A DNA stretch of 64,000 nucleotides, from positions 17,108,895-17,172,894 of the forward strand of contig CM060853.1 in NCBI GenBank assembly GCA_030737835.1, given 5' to 3'. The stretch is from Acorus gramineus. Taxonomy: Eukaryota; Streptophyta; Magnoliopsida; Acorales; Acoraceae. The notes beneath the pieces were generated by a model. The model made no database searches. It worked only from the letters and a program-made list of their open reading frames with translations, and had not been told where the DNA came from. Made by a program: the position numbers and the translations under genes. Of this stretch, positions 1-11,104 are shown piece by piece; the first letter of the stretch is position 1, and each line of letters begins with the position of its first letter.

Positions 1-503
1 ATGGTATAAAAAATGTTAACAGTGTCAAAATTGTTATCCTTAAATTTACAAGATTATTTTTTTCATAACTTTTTAAAGTTTTTCTCTCTCTTTTTTTTTT
101 TGTTACTTATATATTATAAATATTTGTATAATATTAAACATATATAAGTGTCACAAAATATGTTATAAAACTTTGAAATATTAAAAAATATTTTATAACA
201 AATTTTTTTATTTTTTTACGATTTGACTCTTAATCGTAAATTTAAATATACATAAAAATAATAATAAACTTCACAAACAAATAATTTTTTTTATTTAATA
301 ATGTTATTTAATTGGGGGTTTTAAACAATTAAATATATGTGATGATATTTAAAATAATAGATAATATAAGGGTAATCAAGTAATTTTATTTTTTTTAAAT
401 TGTGAAAGAATATTTTTTTAAGTAAAATTTTTAAAAATTGCTGATTTTAGTATTTTCAATATTTAGATTTTTAATTTGGTATTTTCACCTTTATAAATGT
501 ATG

Positions 504-875
504 CTATTTATTTGTCTTCATAAATTTCTATAATTATGGGACAATTATTTTTTTTGATTCGTGCGTGTCATCCTTGCAAAGGGGCCATACTAATCTTCTC
601 TTTATCGTTCAATTTTAACGGATGTCCTGAAATACAATTATTAGAGTAGTGTTACATAAAAAAAAATAGCTTATTCTATATCTCAAAAGTTACATGCTAA
701 TTTCACCAGTGGTTGATGAAATCCGAGATGTTGCAGGTTCAAACTATTGGAAAAAATCAATTAATTGGGAGTGGAGGTGATGAGTATTTTGATAAATTTT
801 TACTATTTATTTGTCTTGATAAATGTCTATAATTATAGGACAATTATTAGAACATTATTTTATATAAAAAAAAGT
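504..875. repeat. Local direct duplication flanking the U6 copy
   Basis: The stretch 504-549 is repeated at 803-848 with only about three differences in 46 bases; similarity continues weakly after the ACAATTATT word (643-670 against 849-876). The right-hand copy has no U6 insert, so it serves as a paralogous unfilled site. The rest of 1-2600 is AT-rich non-coding DNA in which I see no gene. Confidence 0.7.
541..642 (-). pseudogene. U6 snRNA retropseudogene with target-site duplication
   Basis: Read on the minus strand, 627-556 matches plant U6 snRNA from the GGACATCCG element through the ACGATA..GAGAAGATTAG..ATGGCCCC core to GGATGACACGCAC. The first ~11 and last ~15 bases of U6 are missing and there are several substitutions, so it cannot be a working U6 gene. 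The 3' side (minus strand) ends in a short A-run (548-555 on the plus strand are T). The copy is bracketed by the 9-bp direct repeat ACAATTATT at 541-549 and 634-642. An A-tail plus target-site duplication is the signature of reverse transcription by non-LTR retrotransposon machinery. Seen directly: homology, tail, repeats. Inferred: mechanism. Confidence 0.85.
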
Positions 876-2619
876 TGAACAGCAATAAAACCTAAAAATT
901 ATAGGATTCATTCGGAAGGTATTTAATCTGTCCGAGATGGAACGTGGGTAATTTTTTTTTTTTATATAGCATATGTGACTTCCAGCAATCAAAAGCCTCA
1001 AAATCTAATATCCATTATGATGATGATTTTCTCAATAAAAAGTTCTTTTTAATAAAATTAGTGTTTTAAAATGAGTTCCAAAATAAGAGTTATCTAGGTG
1101 TCATTGTGTAAATCATCACGAGCTTGATTAAGTTGTTAACGACACATATTTAACATGCTCATTTCATAATTTTATGTAATGGAAAATGATGTCCAGGTCC
1201 AATTACGTTGTTTATTTTTTTTTTAATTATAAACTTTTTTATTGAAATATATGTTATATGAAATGAAGTATATACTTAGATACAATATATAATGTATTTT
1301 CTTTTTATTTTTTAAAAAATAAAATAAAAATTTTACTTTATATATTATGATAGAACTCTATATATTATAATAACATAGTATATATTACGCTATCATAGTG
1401 TATGAGACTAGAAAGTAGGCTATAAAATAGATAAAGTATAACAACAATCTTATTTAAAAGAGATATTATTTACCTATTAGTGCATGTCAAATTCGAAACT
1501 CTCTTTTTTAGTCTCTGGAATCATGGGTGTCTCTGGTCTTTCTCACTAATTTCATATTCAATCAGGACAACATTTCTTTTTAGTTTTGCTTCCACTTACA
1601 ACAGAGAGGTCACACTCTTTCTTTCTTTTTTTTTGGGTTACTAAGAAAATACGATGGAGGTCTATATCACTCCAAACTGACATACAAATTATTCTTCCAC
1701 CCGAAATTATTATTAGGTACATTGAACGAGTTACAAAAACATCATCTTTTCTCGATATACATGGAACCGATGATAGAGGGAAAAAGATACATTATGTGCC
1801 ATTCTTATTAGCTTTCCAAGTTACAAGTGAAAAACATAAGAATTAGAATGAGTGAGACTGCAAGTTTTTAAGAATTGCATTGATGGTTCCAAGAGTTAAA
1901 ATAAATTATTTAAACTTATAGAAACTTATGTTCTTTCGTTCATTTGATTTTTTTGACCTAATAAATTATTTAACAATCACATACATATCGAACTTTCTCT
2001 TTGTAGGATCGTAGATGTACAATAATAATCATAATTGAAAAGTTAATAGAACAACGTTTTTCAAATGCTGAGTTTGAAACATAAAATTTCAAAAATTCCA
2101 ACGTTTTAATCGCCCACTCGTTCTTAATTCTTGATTGGTAATGGATGATTCTCGGTTGTGACCAGATAATTTTTTGGAAATTAAACCTCCTTTATTTCAA
2201 TTTTTATTAATAGAGACAAAAAAGAAAGAGAGATGTATATTGTGTGAGCATGTCAAAAGTTGGACAACTGTTAACAGAAAGACCAAACTATTGTGATAAT
2301 GTTGAATCAAAATTCAAGCATCACACATTATGAACAGAATTCAAATTATGGAAAGTTTCACTGGCTTTGGTTTCTCCTGATTTAATTTTTTTTCCCATCT
2401 TTTGACGTAGTCCCGAGTAGAAGATATTTCCCTTCAAAGACATTTTCATATCATGACATAACACAAATAATGAATTACAGAGTTTTGATTTGTGTGGAAT
2501 ATTATATGTGTCACCAATGTATGGTCAGTGGGTCTGTCCATTAGAGCAAACAGAAGAATAAAAAGGACAGCTAAACAGTTAAAAAAGGAAGTTTTTTTTT
2601 TTCCATAGGTTGACATAAA

Positions 2620-2660
2620 AGCCACGTATCTATGCTTGGATTGAATCAGTATTTAAGGAT
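2620..2660 (+). promoter_or_regulatory. Likely NAC core promoter
   Basis: A TATA-like TATTTAAG lies at about 2650-2657, with a CCACGTA element (ABRE/G-box-like core) about 30 bases upstream near 2621. The distance to the ATG at 2971 leaves a pyrimidine-rich leader of roughly 290 bases. No transcript evidence is available, so the start site is inferred. Confidence 0.4.
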
Positions 2661-2970
2661 GTCCAATCCCTCACAACAATATTTTCTCTTAACAACTCCT
2701 CTTACATTTCAGTCTCTCAAAGGTTTCCTTCAAAAGACTCCCATTTTCAGGACTACCTCTCATCAATCCTTTGTGGTCCCTCTCTTCTTCTTTTTTTTTT
2801 TTTGATTGATTTGCCCTGATTGATGATTAATAAACTCAATTGGTTGAAACCCAATTGAGTTTTTGTGATGTGAGTTCAAATAGAACCAACCCAACTGAAA
2901 TTGTTTTGAAATTTGTGTTTTTTTTTTTTTTAAATCAGATTGGAAGAGTTGAAACAGAGGATCTAAAGCA

Positions 2971-4101
2971 ATGGAACAAGTAGGAGATATGGGTTTGCCG
3001 CCAGGTTTTCGATTCCACCCGACCGACGAAGAGCTCATAACTCACTATCTATCGAAGAAGGTCGAGGACGGAGACTTTGAAACAAAGGCGATCGGAGAAG
3101 TCGATCTAAACAAATGCGAACCTTGGGACTTGCCATGTAAGTGCTATTGAAAATTCCCTTGTAAACCATATATTCTGTTCTTTCTCTCAAAGTTTGTTTT
3201 GGTGATCACTGATCAGGGAGAGCAAAAATGGGGAATAAAGAGTGGTACTTCTTCTGTCTGAGAGACAGGAAGTACCCAACAGGGTTGAGAACAAACAGGG
3301 CCACTCAAGCAGGGTATTGGAAGGCCACAGGGAAAGACAAGAAGATATACAGAGCAAAAGCTCTGGTTGGGATGAAGAAGACCCTCGTTTTCTACAGAGG
3401 GAGAGCACCCAAAGGAGAGAAGACCAACTGGGTCATGCATGAGTACAGGGTTGAAGGGAAGTACTCCCTCCACAACCTCCCCAAGACAGCCAAGGTTGGT
3501 CACACTTTCATCAACTCCTCTGTTTTTTTTTGTTCAATTAGAATTCGTCTAAAAGTCTTTGTTTTTCTTTCTTTCATGGCAGAACGAGTGGGCGATTTGC
3601 AGGGTGTTCCAGAAGAGCTCAGGAGATAAAAAAACACATCTTTCAGGGTTGATGAGGATGGGCTCCTTTGGAGACCAATTGGGTCCCTCTCTTTTGCCTC
3701 CATTGACGGATCCCTCCAAAGCCTCTGCATCTCACGTGACCAACTTCTCCAACGCAATGGAGAGCCAGAGAGGCCATGAACAGATGGCCTTCGATTCCTT
3801 CGGTTCCACTCCCAACTCCTTGTATGGTTTTCAGGAGGTCTCAGATGTGGGAGGCCTTCAATTCCAAGGTGGTCCTAATTATGCTAGAGACCAGGCGAGC
3901 TTGCGAGCCTTGCTCGAGAACCACGGGTTCGACATGAAACAGGGGTTTAAAACAGAAATGGAGATGGGGTTCAGCATTTCTCAGGAGACCGGTCTCACCA
4001 GTGACGTGAATCCGGAGATCTCTTCGGTCGTATCGAACCATCATCATGAGTTGGGGTTACAGATGCAGGACTGTCTTTGGAGCTACACAGATTTAGAGTG
4101 A
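2971..4101 (+). CDS. NAC-domain transcription factor, NAC100/NAC80/ORE1-like
   Basis: Three exons: 2971-3136, 3217-3494, 3583-4101, all GT-AG, giving 320 residues. NAC proteins bind CACG-core DNA in the nucleus as dimers. The NAC domain fills residues ~9-160 with subdomain A ([14 protein letters not shown]), the C block ([20 protein letters not shown]), the WKATGKDK motif and the E block ending [11 protein letters not shown]. The three-exon layout with introns after DLP-W and TAK is the usual one in the family. The C-terminal half matches the pattern of the Arabidopsis NAC100/NAC80 group ([19 protein letters not shown]) and ends LWSYTDLE. This subgroup acts in senescence and organ-boundary growth and is normally limited by miR164; here the target site at 3731-3751 is altered. 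Family call is firm; the exact orthologue is not. Confidence 0.95.
3731..3751 (+). promoter_or_regulatory. Degenerate miR164 target site in NAC exon 3
   Basis: Aligned to the complement of miR164 (recalled from the Arabidopsis sequence), the 21 bases pair at miRNA positions 1-8, 11-12 and 14-19, and mismatch at 9, 10, 13, 20 and 21. Mismatches at 13, 20 and 21 are also seen in functional targets of this subgroup; those at 9 and 10 lie beside the slicing bond. The two central changes turn the usual Cys codon of the VxCFSN peptide into Asn (HVTNFSN), so the position is homologous to the normal site. Confidence 0.7.
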
Positions 4102-4671
4102 ATTAGTTGGGTTTTTTTTTTTTTTTTTTGGTACAAATTGATGGTGTTTGTGTGTTTGTGTGTGTAGATACTATACTAGATAGATATTCTGGATTTTCCA
4201 AAATAAAATTTGTATAAACACGGATTCTTGGTTTCTTGGTGAGATCAGGTTTATCATTGGTTCATGTGAAGGTCCTGTTTGTTAAGATGAGATGTGATCA
4301 GCATCTAATAATGCTTTACCTACCAACCTATCAAAAGAAGAAGAGAATAAAAGAGAGAAAGAGATGTGTGGGTCCTTCAAGATTCAATTAACATCCAATT
4401 CAGAGTGGCTAGCAATAATTGTTTTGGCTTTATGTTTAAGGTGATGATGAGGGTTCAATGATATGACTCTTGTGAAACTCTGTTGCACTTGTAACACATC
4501 TCGTCATCTCTCATTCTCCATGAACTGTTAGGCTACCCATTGAAAATGCGTGTCTTTTGCCTTTTCTCTATGAGGTTGGAGAACTGTGGTTCTCTAATTT
4601 CTCATATACTTCACTTTCCTGAGAGTCCTTGTTTCTATACTGCAAACACGGCTTTAGATCCTGATACATAA

Positions 4672-5265
4672 AGATATTGTTCATTTTGATTCTCCGTGCT
4701 TTCATGATTTTCAAAACACATATAAATCTATAAGAGCAATACTCACATATAAATACAAATGACACGCAACCGTGAGATGATATAATAGTAAACCGGAGTG
4801 CAATCCTCTGTGACATGCAACAAGGAAAGATATTGCCTATTTTGACTCTCAGTGCTTTCATGATTTTCAAAACACATATGGGGCTATAAGAGCCATATTC
4901 ATATATAAATACAAACTATACACAACCGCGAGATGTATAGTAATAAAGTGAAGTGCGATCCTTTGTGACAAACAACAGGGAAAGATATTGTCTATTTTTG
5001 ACTCTCAGTACTTTCATGATTTTCAAAACACACATGGGTCTATAAGAGTCATACTCATATATAAATATAAATGATACGCAACCGCGAGATGATGTAGTAG
5101 TTAACCGAAGTGCGATTCTCTGTGGCATGCTCTCGGTGCTTTCACGATTTTGAAACACACATGGGTCTCTAAGAGTCATACTCACATATAAACACAAACG
5201 ATACGTAACCGCAAGATGATGTAATAGTAAACAGGAGTGCGATCTTTTGTTGCATGCAACTAGGA
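4672..5265. repeat. Tandem repeat, ~150-bp unit, about four copies
   Basis: Four diverged units start near 4672, 4828, 4983 and 5131. Each carries the words CTTTCATGATTTTCAAAACACA, ATATAAATACAAA and AACCG(C/T)GAGATGAT and ends near GTGACATGCAACAAGGAAA or its variants; the fourth unit is shorter at its left end. Short open frames on the minus strand here merely read through the repeat and show the same peptide twice, so I do not call them genes. Confidence 0.8.
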
Positions 5266-5295
5266 GATTTCATTAATTGTTGTATGATTGATAGT

Positions 5296-5422
5296 GTGCC
5301 ACGTAGATAGACACACCTCTCTAAGGGATGATTGCATCATACCCTAAGGGGTGAATGCATTTGGCGTGATGCAATCACCTCCTTAAGGGTGGTGTGCCCG
5401 TCTACATGGCACTCCCATCATG
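5296..5422. repeat. Imperfect foldback next to the tandem array
   Basis: The arms 5296-5340 and 5374-5422 are inverted copies (GTGCCACGTAGATAG... against ...CGTCTACATGGCAC), roughly 80% alike, around a ~33-base centre. It sits within or beside the last tandem unit: ATGCAACTAGGA precedes it and ATGCAACTGGAA follows it. Confidence 0.65.
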
Positions 5423-5459
5423 CATGCAACTGGAAAATCTCTCTGTCACATGTCACACC

Positions 5460-5640
5460 GAACTCATAGTATACCTTAATGTGAGCTTCAACCTCACCCC
5501 TCTTGTGTCTATTAAGACCTTGGCTACCACAATCACATCCCATCAACGGCCACACGTCATCATCATATAGGGTTATACCCAACCAACACCGTAGCAGACA
5601 GGCTCTGATACCAAATGAAACATCTCAAACTTACACATAA
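5460..5640 (-). mobile_element. Possible fossil LTR-retrotransposon fragment (primer-site motif)
   Basis: On the minus strand TGGTATCAGAGCC (5605-5593) matches the initiator-Met tRNA primer-binding site used by many plant LTR elements, and it is preceded two bases upstream by TTTCA, a usual LTR 3' end. If real, an LTR would lie to the right and the ~150-bp repeats on the left would be internal DNA. No coding region is recognisable; broken, old. The extent is not determinable. Confidence 0.35.
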
Positions 5641-7720
5641 ACATATTGTTCATTTTTAAGCAAGTTCAAGGCTTCAAATGTGTCCTGGAGTGTAAAATTA
5701 TGGTCACATTTACGTCTACCCTATCCAACATTGCTAGATAACTGAGGCAACCCTATTCATATCCACATTTGGACGAATTTCAGGTTTGCAAAACAGAAAA
5801 AATCCAATCACATATCCAAACTCAATCCTCGCTTTTTTAGTGTAAAAAAACCCAACAATCTTATTAAAATAAAACTTTTTATAAATGTGAGATTTTAAAA
5901 ATCTCAACATTTTAATTGTGCATCCAAATAAACTCTAAAACATGGTGAAAATTCTTTGCTTCAATTCACCTCTAAACATGCATGGGTTTATTGGGATCTT
6001 GGTTTGCCCATCCCATTCAAAAGGCCACACATGACAAATGGATTTTACACAGAAAAAGCATGGGAAGAAGCAACAGCAACATGTGTTTTTTGTGGATTTG
6101 TTTCTAGTGTGGGTATGGAAGGAATGGATTGATCATGATATGCTCACCTGATCAATGTTGTTTTTGTTACTTGCCCTTCATACCCATCTTTGGTGGCCTA
6201 AATTTGTATAACAAGATGGTTGGCTTTACCAGATCTCACAGAGAGGGAAAGTAGGCTAACAAGGTCGTCATGCATGACTCAAACTCAACAGAAATTTTTG
6301 GTTTATCCATTCATCAGAGGATTTGAATTTGTGATGGCTACTCAATTTTAGTTCCCAAATTATATTTTTACAGATAATGTATGCAGTTACACAACAATAA
6401 TAGTATGTTTATATATAATATACATGTTATACTTTAAAAGAAAAATAAATTTTATATTTTGCTAGTTATAGGTTTGGCGTAAAATATTACAGTCTACTTT
6501 GCAGTCCTACCCGGAGTACTCAATGGGACGCATATAACAGTAGTGCTTTAAAAATTTTGTTCTACTATTTCCATTCTTCTCGATCACTTTACTTTATTAT
6601 AACCAAAAAATTCCTACTGATGTCTATAATCAACATATGGAAAAATATTAATATCATGTTTTAAAATGATAAAAAAATTAAAAGAAAAAAATTGATGATT
6701 ATGTCCTGATTGTTTTTGGAGATTAAGTTGAGGACTCTTTGATGCTTGCACGTAAAGACTACTTCCAAAATTGAGACAGGGACAATCTTCTAATTTTTAT
6801 TATTTCTTAGTTCATCCACTGATATGTTTTTTTTTATATTAAATGTACCACATACCCTAGCTCTTTTTAATGAGTTTTCTCTATCAAACAAACAAAAACT
6901 TTAATCTCAAAGTAACCAAATTTTGGTCATAATCCGAGTTTGCAATAGACCAACATAGTGCTTCATTCACAATTGACAAATAAGGCTAAACATATTCAAA
7001 TGTTAAACTTTGATAGACATCATATGACAGAATGAAACCTACTATATCAAACAACATATAGTTTCAATCATTACTTCAGAGTTTATTGTTAGTCTTTGAT
7101 TTTTGTGCATTAAAAGGTGTTAAATCGTATATTAGGAAAAAAAAATGATAAAAGGAAGTTTTTTTATAAAAAAAATCAATTTTGTAAATAATGTATTTTC
7201 ATAATTTGGAATAGATGGAACATGATAATAGTTAGAAAGAAAAAAAAAATAGTTTCAAAGGCTATCATTCTTGTAGCTAGTAATTTTTGTTATTTGGATG
7301 TTCCTAAATTATATATATATATATAAAGAGTATATAATCAAATAAATTGAATACAAACATTTTCATATTTTGTTGTATATACAATCAGTGTAGTCTTATA
7401 TTTCCTTATATTGAATCAAACTGCATGAATAGTAGATGTGGACAGATGTAGTTATAATACCAATCCAACCCAACCCCCAACCCAACCCAATAGGTGGAAG
7501 ACAAAGGAAGGAAAATACCAAAGGTGTAATTCATCCCCTCTTTTGACCGTGTTTGTTTGGGAGCCAACTAGATTAGAAGAAGAAATAGAACAAGCCAATT
7601 CTGTTGCTATCCAAGATTTCTAGAATTATTGGGCATAATTGATGTGATAAAAGCATTGCCACGTGGACATTTTACAACATCCAATGCTGAGCTTTCCCAC
7701 GCTAGTCGAGAGACCTCAAT
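5641..7720. other. AT-rich intergenic DNA
   Basis: No gene, RNA or recognisable transposon end was seen here. It holds homopolymer runs and a short (AT)n tract near 7310. The open frame at 7438-7623 has no recognisable domain and no splice context. Confidence 0.6.
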
Positions 7721-8531
7721 CAGTGGCGGCTTCAGGAATTTTTATAGATAAGGTCACTAAAAAATTAATATTAAAAAAAATAAACCACAAAAAAAAAAAT
7801 CAAGGATTTTCAATATATAAATTTTTACAATTGTTCTTGACGAGATTTCATATTTTGAAATCGTTGCATGATAATTGCAGTATCAACATTATCAAATATA
7901 TTTTTTTCAATATATGTAACCAAACAATCATTCATACATAATTATTTCAGTATCAACATTATTTATACACGATTATACAATCATAGAAGAATTTTAAATT
8001 AAAAATAAAACAAAAAAGAAAAAATACATCAAAATTAAATTCATGACTAGATAACTAAAGCAGAGTAGGAAGAGGAAATTGACAACGTGATCAAAGATGA
8101 TTGGAACTTGGGAGCCGCGATTGCCGATTGACAACGTGGATGATCGACGCGTCCATGTGGCGAGAGTCTGCCGACTTTACAGAAGGCAAAGGATCTCAAA
8201 TTTTTTTAATATATGTAAGGTGGGGATAGGGACATAGGTTTTTTTTGACTTTTTGGTGAATACTGGTAGATGTAGTGAATATTGGATAAAATATGGTTGT
8301 TTTAAAAATTAAATGTAAAATAAATATCAAACCCACTTAATCCCATATAATCCGAGTATCCCACATTTTCCTCTCTTTTTTTTCTTTTTTTTTTTTGTTA
8401 AATGGGTTTGCTGGCTTGGGTTAACATGTAAACATGGGGTAAAGGTTAAATAGGTTAGGTAGTTTAATTTTTTTTTTTAAATTCGATGGGGGTCAATTGA
8501 CCCCATACGATTACACTTGGGGCCGCCCCTG
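7721..8531. mobile_element. Non-autonomous hAT-type element
   Basis: The left end CAGTGGCGGCTTCAGG and the inverted right end (CAGGGGCGGCCCCAAG when reversed) match at about 12 of 16 bases. They are flanked by 8-bp repeats ACCTCAAT (7713-7720) and GCCTCAAC (8532-8539), 6 of 8 identical. Terminal inverted repeats with 8-bp duplications define hAT elements. The ~810-bp interior is AT-rich and has no transposase; the ORF at 7663-7941 straddles its edge and is chance. Confidence 0.65.
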
Positions 8532-8643
8532 GCCTCAACTGTTCATCATAAACGTCGCCCGCCAAAGCCTTTTGTCACCTTCTCTCACACGTGGGACTTC
8601 AACCTCACGTGAGAGTAATAAGTTTATATTTAAATATTTTTAA

Positions 8644-8905
8644 TTTTAAGTCTATGTAAACTATATGATTTAGTGATTGATCCCCTTATTTTCTTCATAT
8701 TATAATTTAAGTCTCTAGATTTAAAGGGTATGTTTTTTATTAGTCTCTATGAGGGAATAAATAAATAAAAAAAATCAAACAATTTAGTGATAGGTTCCTC
8801 CCAGGGACTAATAAAAAATATATCCTTTATATATAGGGATTTAAATTATAATATGAAGAAATGAGGGATCAATCACTAAATTAGATAGTTTACATGGACT
8901 AAAAA
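8644..8905. mobile_element. Foldback MITE
   Basis: The two ~110-base arms are close inverted copies: the left begins TTTTAAGTCTATGTAAAC and the right ends GTTTACATGGACTAAAA. They share the words GATTTAGTGATTGATCCC and TTCATATTATAATTTAA in opposite orientation. The short centre (~8755-8800) is A-rich. No coding capacity. The target duplication could not be resolved because both flanks are runs of A and T. Confidence 0.75.
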
Positions 8906-8932
8906 ATAAAAATAAAAAACCCTTATATTTAA

Positions 8933-9415
8933 GCATGTCAATTATCCGAAAAAAAATCCGAATCCGATCTGAATCCATATTCGAAAAATTAGAAATATCC
9001 GATATTCGAAGATCCGGAGTGCGGATATGGATATCAGTCTATCCGATTCAAAAAATATCCGTATCCGACATATATTATAAAATATATATATATTTATATT
9101 ATATATTGCCCATAATGCTATCTTGTATGATTAATCACTAAGATAATATATTATAATACTATTAAAATTTCAATGAATGATATCTGAAAGAGATAATAAG
9201 CCTTAAAATCTTAATTTTAATTTTGATGTCTCTCTAAAATATCACTTGATTATCCAAATTAATGTTAATATTCAAACATGTCAATTATCCGAAAAAAATC
9301 CGTATTCGATCCGTATCCGAAGAGATCTGAAACCAAAAATTAATATTTGTATCCGAATCCGAAAGTTAGGATATGGATATTAGTATATCCGATCTGTATC
9401 CGTCCGATTTACAGG
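8933..9415. repeat. ATCCG-rich dispersed repeat, two copies
   Basis: CATGTCAATTATCCGAAAAAAA opens both 8936 and 9276 copies, each followed by alternating ATCCGTATCCG/ATCCGAATCCG words and a GGATATGGATAT segment. About 200 bases of AT-rich DNA separate them. It resembles common plant transposon-derived ATCCG repeats, family not assigned. Confidence 0.55.
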
Positions 9416-11100
9416 CTTACTTATATTTAATATAACATGGTTCCGTTCCGTTCATTTTACAACCTCACTTAAAAGACCCTTGGATTTTGATGAAAAAAAT
9501 TGGTAAAATCATTATCTAGATAACTAATTGGAAACTGTTCTGTAGTCCTTTTACAATCGAAATATTAAAATTGTCCAGCGCACTATATACTCTATTATAA
9601 AAAAATAAAAAAAATATGCATTCAATTTCTATAAATGTACATCATTTTTGTTGTAAATTAATATACGTTGTTGACAGATTATGTACTTGAGGGAAAAAAA
9701 AAATCAAAATGTGTGTGAATCATGAATGGGGTTACAATAGGGTTGAATGTATCAATTTCATAATAATAAGCTATTTATGTAAATAAAAATGCCCTTATTT
9801 TTTTCACCCAACCTCGCTGCAAATTCTCTAACGTAACTTTTTTAGTTTTCATGGCCTTGAGGTTTTCATCTGCTCTTCCACGGCACCATATTTTTATATA
9901 TTGTTTATTAAAAAAATATATATATTTTTATATATTGTTATTTAATTTGTTATTTTTTTAAGGAATTTGTTTTAAACAAACAAAACAAAAAAAAATAGTA
10001 ACACTTGCACATTTATCAATTGTATTCTATAAGTAGAGCTAAATATGTGGATAACTATTGTGTGGGATATACAATGAAGCCGTGTGTTTAATTTCAACAT
10101 CTGCATCTGATTTTGCTTGGTAGGTCTATTCGATAATTCCGTTTTTGGCAAGCATGAGAACTGTGTGAAACAGAAATGGTTAGTGGGAATCACAACTGAT
10201 GCTCTCTCTCTTTCTCCCACTCACATATAGTATATTCTCATTAAAGTTTCCCTTAAATTAAGGTGTGTTTGGAAACAGATTTCAAAGAGAAAAAAAAAAT
10301 CTCATATATATAAAACTGTTTATAGCTTTTTTAGCTTTTATCAAAAAAAAACTGAAACAAGTTTAGGTTAAAGATGACTTCTTAAAAATCAGAATCTTCA
10401 AAAATTGTTAAACTCATTTTAAAATGCTAGCTAAGCGGTTTATGCACTATACATAAACTTTATAAATTAAAAGAAAAGAAAAAGAAAATCCAATAGAAAT
10501 TTATAGAATATATTGTTGCATACAGTTTTACATGCATATAATTTTTTAAAAAACTTATTAATTACTTCACGTAGTAGAGCATGTATATTTTTTATAAAAA
10601 GAAGAAAGTATATAGTACTCCAGCGTATTACATGTATATCTACTACTCATTCCAAAAGTCATTTTTAACTCGATCTACTTGATTAGTGTTGTAGTTAAAC
10701 ACCCTCTGACTTTGTGCAAAAATTATAAAATTTACATATTTTATCTAATAAATCATATGAATTGTTAGATAAAATACTTCATGCATGCGTACAATAAGTA
10801 TGCATGTAACAAAAAAAAAAAGAAGAAGGCAACCAGACAAAAAAAAAGGGTGTTCATAATTGCACATGTGCACTTAAAATGCAACAAAAAAATGCCTGCC
10901 TACGTGTCATTTCAAGTTGTAAGAATCTCTGTTCCTAAGTGTCACTATTTTTTTTTTTTTTATAAGTACATGTCACTAGTTGATCACCAACTAATGTTGA
11001 ATCTTGATTTTCCTTGCATAAAAGGCAAGTTGGCAAACTATTGTGCAACATGTAGAAGCTTAATTTGTCTGGCAGAGTAAACTATTGTGCAACATGTAAA
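9416..11100. other. AT-rich intergenic DNA
   Basis: Nothing gene-like was found on either strand. Open frames at 9972-10220 and 10781-11080 are low in complexity, lack conserved motifs and are interrupted by homopolymers. Confidence 0.6.
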
Positions 11101-11104
11101 TGAT

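Noticed and set aside
541-642. Functional U6 snRNA gene
   Set aside because: Both ends of the RNA are missing, the core has substitutions, and there is an A-tail and target duplication.
1586-1846. 86-residue open frame upstream of the NAC gene
   Set aside because: No recognisable domain, AT-biased codons and no splice or promoter context; likely chance.
4568-5197. Two minus-strand frames with similar peptides
   Set aside because: They translate the ~150-bp tandem repeat; the shared peptide reflects DNA repetition, not a gene family.
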